Below are positions 59,615-64,000 of a DNA stretch of 64,000 nucleotides, one piece after another. A program made the position numbers and the translations under genes. Within the stretch, counting starts at the first letter, position 1, and each line of letters opens with the position of its first letter. The DNA is taken from assembly GCA_034436555.1 (NCBI GenBank), contig DAOTUU010000051.1, forward strand, positions 35,859-99,858. Direction: 5' to 3'. The notes under the pieces are model-generated. The model made no database searches, was not told where the DNA came from, and saw only the letters and a list, made by a program, of their open reading frames with translations. This stretch comes from JAFMJV01 sp034436555. Its GTDB lineage: Bacteria > Chloroflexota > Limnocylindria > Limnocylindrales > CSP1-4.

Positions 59615-60292
59615 CTACGCCCCTCCCGCGACCGCGCCGGTCGCCGCGTCGCGCGCCGGCTGCCGCTCGGGCAGCACGTCGCCGCGATAGATCCAGACCT
59701 TCACGCCGATGGCGCCGTAGGTCGTCCGAGAGAGCACCTGCCCGTAGCTGATGTCCGCGCGCAGGGTGCCGAGGGGAATGCGCCCCTCCTTCTCCCACTC
59801 CCGGCGCGCCATCTCCGCACCGCCGAGCCGACCCGAGACCGCCACCTTGACGCCCTTGGCGCCAGCCTTCATGGTCCGCTGGACGGACTGCTTGATGGCC
59901 TTGCGGAAGGCGATCCGGCGAGCCAGCTGCTGGGCGATGTTCGCCGCCACGAGCACCGCGTCCAGCTCGGGCTGGCGGATCTCCTTGATCTCCAGCTTGA
60001 CCTTGCGGGTCGTGATGCGCCCGACGGCCTGGCGCAGCTGCTCCACGTTCGCGCCGCCCTTGCCGATGACGATGCCCGGCTTGGCGGTGTGCACCGTCAC
60101 CGTGACGTGATTGATGCCTCGCTCGATCTCCACCAGGCTCACGCTCGCGTTGGCGAGTCGCTTCTGCACCAGGCGGCGGATCGACATGTCCTCCTTGAGG
60201 AGGTCGGTGTAGTCCTTGTCGGAATACCACTTGGCGTTCCAGGTGCGCGAGACACCCAGCCGGAAGCCGTTGGGATGGACCTTGTGACCCAT
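59615..60292 (-). CDS. rpsC: 30S ribosomal protein uS3
   Basis: A 225-residue S3 protein at the mRNA entry site. MGHKVHPNGFRLGVSRTW, the KH-domain loop GIVIGKGGANVEQLRQ (about residue 75), and the C-terminal GRLGGAEMARREWEKEGRIPLGTLRADI are diagnostic. It starts four bases after rplV. Confidence 0.97.
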   Translation of the reverse strand: MGHKVHPNGFRLGVSRTWNAKWYSDKDYTDLLKEDMSIRRLVQKRLANASVSLVEIERGINHVTVTVHTAKPGIVIGKGGANVEQLRQAVGRITTRKVKLEIKEIRQPELDAVLVAANIAQQLARRIAFRKAIKQSVQRTMKAGAKGVKVAVSGRLGGAEMARREWEKEGRIPLGTLRADISYGQVLSRTTYGAIGVKVWIYRGDVLPERQPARDAATGAVAGGA

Positions 60293-60296
60293 GTCG

Positions 60297-60635
60297 TTAC
60301 GCCTCCCGGCTCTCGACCACGATGGTCACGTGGGTCATCGGCTTGTGGATGGGGAACGCTCGGCCCTGGGCACGCGGTCGGAAACGCTTGATGGTGGGAC
60401 CCTCATCGGCGATGGCCGCCTTGACCACGAGGTCGTCGGGCGACAGGTCGAAGTTGTTCTCGGCGTTGGCCGTGGCGCTCTTGAGCACCTTGGCCACATC
60501 CTTGGCGGCACCCTGGGGCATGAACCGGAGGATGGCCGCGGCCTCGTCGACCGGCTTGCCCACGATGACCTGGGTCACCAGGCGCGTCTTGCGCGTCGAA
60601 CGACGCAGGTACTTGGCGGTGGCACGGACTTCCAT
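60297..60635 (-). CDS. rplV: 50S ribosomal protein uL22
   Basis: A 112-residue L22 protein lining the exit tunnel. ATAKYLRRSTRKTRLVTQVIVGK and the C-terminal GPTIKRFRPRAQGRAFPIHKPMTHVTIVV, which holds the loop reaching into the tunnel, are diagnostic. It is 11 bases after rpsS. Confidence 0.97.
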   Translation of the reverse strand: MEVRATAKYLRRSTRKTRLVTQVIVGKPVDEAAAILRFMPQGAAKDVAKVLKSATANAENNFDLSPDDLVVKAAIADEGPTIKRFRPRAQGRAFPIHKPMTHVTIVVESREA

Positions 60636-60646
60636 GGCGGGCGCTC

Positions 60647-60931
60647 CTACTTGAGGGAGGTCGACCGCTCGGTGTGCTTGCCGTGCCCGCGGTAGTTGCG
60701 GGTGGGGGCGAACTCACCAAGTCGATGCCCGACCATGTTCTCGGTCACGTAGACCGGGATGTGCTTCTTGCCGTTGTACACGGCGATGGTGTGCCCGATG
60801 AAGTCCGGGAAGATGACGCTCGCCCGCGACCAGCTCTTGAGCACCTTCTTCTCGTTCCTCTTGTTCATCGTCTGCACGCGGCCAAGGAGCCGCGGCTCGA
60901 CGTACGGTCCCTTCTTGAGGGATCGCGACAT
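60647..60931 (-). CDS. rpsS: 30S ribosomal protein uS19
   Basis: A 94-residue S19 protein of the small-subunit head. MSRSLKKGPYVEPRLL, the TWSRAS-type segment (KSWSRASVIFPDFIGHTIAVYNGKKH) and GEFAPTRNYRGH are diagnostic. It starts 15 bases after rplB. Confidence 0.97.
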   Translation of the reverse strand: MSRSLKKGPYVEPRLLGRVQTMNKRNEKKVLKSWSRASVIFPDFIGHTIAVYNGKKHIPVYVTENMVGHRLGEFAPTRNYRGHGKHTERSTSLK

Positions 60932-60946
60932 GTCGCTCCTCCTTGA

Positions 60947-61774
60947 CTACTTGCGGTGGCGGGAGCGCACGATGAGTCGGCCGCTCGTCTTGTTGACGCG
61001 CGTCCGGTGGCCCATCGCGGGCTTGCCCCAGGGGGTCTTGGGCGGCATGCCGGTGGGCGACTTGCCCTCGCCGCCGCCGTGCGGATGTTCACGGGGGTTC
61101 ATGACCACGCCGCGCACCTCGGGCCGCCGGCCCATGTGACGGGCGCGGCCGGCCTTGCCCAGGCTCTGGTTCTCGTGGTCCAGGTTGCCCACCTGTCCGA
61201 CGGTCGCAATGCATCGCAGGTCCACCCGGCGCACCTCGCCGGAGGGCAGCCGCACCTGCGCGTACTGGCCCTCCTTCGCCAGCAGCTGCGCCGACGCGCC
61301 GGCCGACCGCACGATCTGGCCGCCCTTGCCGGGGACCAGCTCGATGTTGTGCAGCTGGGTGCCCAGCGGGATCGAGGACAGCGGCAGCGCGTTGCCGACG
61401 CGGGCCTCGGCGGTCGCCCCGGCGATGACCGTGTCACCGACCCGGAGACCGTGAGGGACCAGGATGTAGCGCTTCTCGCCGTCGGCGTAATGGAGCAGGC
61501 CGATGCGCGCCGACCGATTCGGGTCGTACTCGATCGTCGCGAGCGTCGCCGGCACGTCCCACTTGTCACGGCGGAAATCGATCCGCCGGTAGTGGCGCTT
61601 CTCGCCGCCGCCTCGATGACGAACGGTCATGCGGCCCTGATGGTTGCGCCCGCTTCCCCGCTTCATCGCCTCGAGCAGAGGCTTGTGCGGCTGGTCGGTG
61701 GTGATCTCCTCGAAGGTCGAGCGGGTCATGAACCGCCGACCGGGCGAGGTCGCCTTGTAGCTTCGCAGCGGCAT
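60947..61774 (-). CDS. rplB: 50S ribosomal protein uL2
   Basis: A 275-residue L2 protein near the peptidyl-transferase centre. GRNHQGRMTVRHRGGGEKRHYR in the N-terminal OB domain, and the C-terminal VRGVVMNPREHPHGGGEG with the conserved His, are diagnostic. It starts three bases after rplW. Confidence 0.97.
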   Translation of the reverse strand: MPLRSYKATSPGRRFMTRSTFEEITTDQPHKPLLEAMKRGSGRNHQGRMTVRHRGGGEKRHYRRIDFRRDKWDVPATLATIEYDPNRSARIGLLHYADGEKRYILVPHGLRVGDTVIAGATAEARVGNALPLSSIPLGTQLHNIELVPGKGGQIVRSAGASAQLLAKEGQYAQVRLPSGEVRRVDLRCIATVGQVGNLDHENQSLGKAGRARHMGRRPEVRGVVMNPREHPHGGGEGKSPTGMPPKTPWGKPAMGHRTRVNKTSGRLIVRSRHRK

Positions 61775-61777
61775 CGC

Positions 61778-62080
61778 CTAGACCCCCTCGAAGAACTCGA
61801 TCTTGTCGCCCGAGGCGACCGTCACGATGGCCTTCTTCCAGGGCGAGGTGAAGCCCTGGACCCGACCGCGCTTGCGGTTTCGGCTCTTCTCCTTGGCCTT
61901 CGTGGTGAGGACGTTGACCTCCACCACGCTGACCTTGAACAGCTCCTCGACGGCGGCCTTGATCATCAGCTTGTTGGCGTCGTCGTGGACCGCGAACGTG
62001 TACTTGCCGCGCTGCGTCTCATCCATCGACTTCTCGCTGATGACCGGCCGCAGCACGACCTGCGATGCCAGGAGCGTCAT
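61778..62080 (-). CDS. rplW: 50S ribosomal protein uL23
   Basis: A 100-residue L23 protein, the docking site of SRP and trigger factor at the tunnel exit. VLRPVISEKSMDETQRGKYTFAV and the VVEVNVLTTKAKEKSRNRKRG segment are diagnostic. It overlaps the rplD stop by four bases. Confidence 0.97.
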   Translation of the reverse strand: MTLLASQVVLRPVISEKSMDETQRGKYTFAVHDDANKLMIKAAVEELFKVSVVEVNVLTTKAKEKSRNRKRGRVQGFTSPWKKAIVTVASGDKIEFFEGV

Positions 62081-62700
62081 GCGTACACCTCCGTCATCGC
62101 CGAGATCGACGGCCGGGTGATGAGCAGCACGTCCGCGTCCAGGATCGCCACCACGTTGAGCGAGTCGGCGCGGATCACCGACACGCCCGGCAGGTTCCGC
62201 GCCGAGAGCTCCAGGCGCTCGTCCTTTGCGGCCTCGACCACGAGGACCTTGCCGCTGACCTGGAGCGCGCCCAGGTAGCCCACCAGCTCACGGGTCTTGA
62301 TGGCGTCCAGCGCGAGGTCCTCGACCACCTTGACGGCCCCGTCGCCGAACTTCGCGGTGAGCGCCCCCTGGAGCGCCTGGCGCTTCATGCGCTTCGGCAG
62401 TCGCTGCTCGTACGAGCGCGGATGGGGTCCGAAGACCACGCCGCCCCCCGCGTAGTGCGGCGCGGTCGGTGTGCCCTGACGCGCCCGGCCGGTGCCCTTC
62501 TGGCGGTACGGCTTCTTGCCGCCGCCGCGGACCTCGCCGCGGGTCTTGGTGTCATGGGTTCCCTGGCGGCGACCCGCCAGCTGAGCCACGACCGCCTGGT
62601 GCAGCAGCGCCACGTTCACGGGCGCCGCGAACAGCGCCTCGGGCAGATCGATGGTGCCGGCGTCCGCGCCGGTCTTGGTGTAGACGGTGGTGCTGGGCAT
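62077..62700 (-). CDS. rplD: 50S ribosomal protein uL4
   Basis: A 207-residue L4 protein with a tunnel-lining loop. The GGGKKPYRQKGTGRARQGTPTAPHYAGGGVVFGPHPRSY segment holds the loop, and the C-terminal half is complete. L4 autoregulates the S10 operon in E. coli. It directly abuts rplC. Confidence 0.97.
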   Translation of the reverse strand: MPSTTVYTKTGADAGTIDLPEALFAAPVNVALLHQAVVAQLAGRRQGTHDTKTRGEVRGGGKKPYRQKGTGRARQGTPTAPHYAGGGVVFGPHPRSYEQRLPKRMKRQALQGALTAKFGDGAVKVVEDLALDAIKTRELVGYLGALQVSGKVLVVEAAKDERLELSARNLPGVSVIRADSLNVVAILDADVLLITRPSISAMTEVYA

Positions 62701-63312
62701 CTAGCTGGCCTTCCTGACCACGATCAGCGCGTTGCGGGCGCCCGGCACCGGCCCCTTGACGAGGAGCACGTTGCGCTCAGGGTCCGCCCGCACGATGGTG
62801 GCCTTCTTGACCGTGATCTGGTCACCGCCCATCCGGCCAGCCATCCGCGTTCCCCGGAACACCTTGCCGGGGGTGGTGCCGCCGCCGATCGAGCCCGGCT
62901 CACGATGCGAGTCCGAACCGTGCGTCTCGGGACCGCGCCGGAAGTTGTGGCGCTTGATGGTGCCCGCGTACCCCTTGCCCTTGGAGACGCCCGTGATGTC
63001 CACGGACTCCCCGGCGCTGAACAGGCTCACGTCGAGCGTCTGGCCGACGCTGAAGGGAGTGACGTCGTCGAGCCGGAACTCCCGGACGTCTCTGACCCGG
63101 GGCAGACCCTTGAGCTGGCCCTGGCGCGGCTTCGTCAGCCTGCGGGCCGTGCCGGCGCCGACCTGCACGGCACTGTAGCCGTCACGGTCGGGAGTCCGCA
63201 GCAGCGTCACGGTATTGGGCTCGACGGCCACCACTGAGACCGGCACCATCGTGCCGTCCTCAGCGAAGACCGATGTCATGCCGACCTTTCGGCCGATCAG
63301 TCCGACACTCAT
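62701..63312 (-). CDS. rplC: 50S ribosomal protein uL3
   Basis: A 203-residue L3 protein. LIGRKVGMTSVFAEDGTMVPVSVV, GKGYAGTIKRHNFRRGPETHGSDSHREPGSIG and KVFRGTRMAGRMGGDQIT are diagnostic. The start region reads GTGATGAGT; the ATG at 63312 overlaps the rpsJ stop by one base, and the GTG at 63315 is possible. Confidence 0.97.
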   Translation of the reverse strand: MSVGLIGRKVGMTSVFAEDGTMVPVSVVAVEPNTVTLLRTPDRDGYSAVQVGAGTARRLTKPRQGQLKGLPRVRDVREFRLDDVTPFSVGQTLDVSLFSAGESVDITGVSKGKGYAGTIKRHNFRRGPETHGSDSHREPGSIGGGTTPGKVFRGTRMAGRMGGDQITVKKATIVRADPERNVLLVKGPVPGARNALIVVRKAS

Positions 63313-63620
63313 CACATCTTGATCTCGATGTCGACACCCGCGGCGAGCGAGAGTCGCATCAGGGCGTCCACCGTCTTCGACGAGGGATCGAGGATGTCGA
63401 TGAGCCGCTTGTGCGTGCGGATCTCGAACTGTTCCCGGGAGTCCTTGTCGATGAACGGCGAGCGCAGTACGGTGAACTTCTCGATGCGGGTCGGCAGCGG
63501 CACTGGGCCGACGACGTCCGCGCCGGTGCGCTGGGCCGTCTCCACGATCTGGAGCGCGGACTGGTCCAGCAGCCGGTGGTCGTATGCCTTGAGTCGGATC
63601 CGGATCCGTTGCCGAGCCAC
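63312..63620 (-). CDS. rpsJ: 30S ribosomal protein uS10
   Basis: A 102-residue S10 protein, also known as NusE in transcription antitermination complexes. RIRIRLKAYDHRLLDQSALQIVETA and the HKRLIDILDPSSKTVDALMRL segment are diagnostic. It begins four bases after the tuf stop, so the S10 operon is fused to tuf. Confidence 0.97.
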   Translation of the reverse strand: MARQRIRIRLKAYDHRLLDQSALQIVETAQRTGADVVGPVPLPTRIEKFTVLRSPFIDKDSREQFEIRTHKRLIDILDPSSKTVDALMRLSLAAGVDIEIKM

Positions 63621-63624
63621 GGGG

Positions 63625-64000
63625 CTACTCCAGGATCTCGGTGATGGCGCCGGCGCCCACCGTGTGGCCGCCCTCCCGGATGGCGAAGCGCTGTCCGGTC
63701 TCGAGGGCGATGGGGGTGATCAGCTCCACCTTCATCTGGACGTTGTCGCCGGGCATCACCATCTCGGCGCCGTCCTGGAGGCCGATGGACCCCGTGACGT
63801 CCGTGGTGCGCAGGTAGAACTGGGGACGGTAGCCGTCGTAGAAGGGGGTGTGGCGGCCGCCCTCCTCCTTGGTCAGGACGTACACCTGGGCCATGAACCG
63901 CGTGTGGGGCTTGATGGAGCCGACCTTCGCGAGCACCTGGCCGCGCTCGATGTCGTCCCGCTCGATGCCCCGCAGGAGGGTCCCGATGTTGTCCCCCGCG
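63625..64000 (-). CDS. tuf: elongation factor Tu, C-terminal fragment (cut by window edge)
   Basis: About 124 residues from the end of EF-Tu are visible, covering the end of domain 2 and all of domain 3; the start lies beyond the right edge. The segment GDNIGTLLRGIERDDIERGQVLAKVGSIKPH and the C-terminal YLRTTDVTGSIGL and IREGGHTVGAGAITEILE are diagnostic. EF-Tu delivers aminoacyl-tRNA to the ribosome. Its stop is four bases before rpsJ, the usual str-to-S10 junction. Confidence 0.97.
   Translation of the reverse strand, partial: AGDNIGTLLRGIERDDIERGQVLAKVGSIKPHTRFMAQVYVLTKEEGGRHTPFYDGYRPQFYLRTTDVTGSIGLQDGAEMVMPGDNVQMKVELITPIALETGQRFAIREGGHTVGAGAITEILE

Overview
The window is a very GC-rich bacterial chromosome segment with dense, mostly minus-strand operons and many start/stop overlaps (ATGA, TGATG, GTGA). 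Gene content and order (S10-spc-alpha ribosomal cluster, tsaEB-rimI-tsaD, a GlmL-like ATPase with an uncharacterised partner, cdaAR-glmMS, a Nitrospira/anammox-type molybdenum oxidoreductase) suggest a Chloroflexota bacterium, perhaps of a Limnocylindria-like lineage. That placement is inferred from gene content only. No rRNA, tRNA, CRISPR array, transposase or phage gene is visible.

Layout. 1-264: start of a secreted coiled-coil protein cut by the window edge. 402-2215: a two-gene DrrAB-type ABC exporter. 2415-2804: a small protein of unknown function. 2777-11601: a seven-gene operon for a Tat-exported type II DMSO-reductase-family enzyme close to nitrite oxidoreductase (NxrA, NxrB and a haem-b gamma subunit) with a TorD-like chaperone, a possible degenerate metallopeptidase, a 106-residue protein between A and B, and a terminal polytopic membrane protein. 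It has its own TTGACG-N18-TACCCT promoter and sits behind two strong hairpins. 11887-16911: pyruvate phosphate dikinase, then a divergent S9 peptidase preceded by a 58-bp tandem repeat. 17033-20343: a ferredoxin-NADP reductase-like flavoprotein and an NfnA/NfnB-like pair. 20361-25807: GT87-like membrane glycosyltransferase, glyS, a small secreted protein, recO and a divergent polyprenyl synthase. 25823-28539: CNNM/CorC-type transporter and glmU. 28649-36971: ridA, ispE, rsmA, tsaD, rimI, tsaB, tsaE, two Chloroflexota-style uncharacterised genes and a small conserved protein. 37149-46337: alr, nnrD, acpS, glmS, glmM, cdaR, cdaA and a TPR protein (cell-wall precursors and c-di-AMP). 46412-64000: rpsI back through the alpha, spc and S10 ribosomal clusters to tuf, which runs off the right edge.

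How it works together. The most distinctive block is the periplasmic nitrite/nitrate oxidoreductase-type operon: A (Mo-bisPGD), B (four Fe-S clusters) and C (haem b) would form the exported trimer, with TorD as maturation chaperone. The other three proteins have no assigned role. The NfnAB-like and Fpr-like genes nearby could balance ferredoxin and NAD(P)H pools, which a chemolithotroph would need, but no link is shown by the sequence. The rest is core housekeeping: t6A tRNA modification, isoprenoid and peptidoglycan precursors, c-di-AMP signalling and translation.
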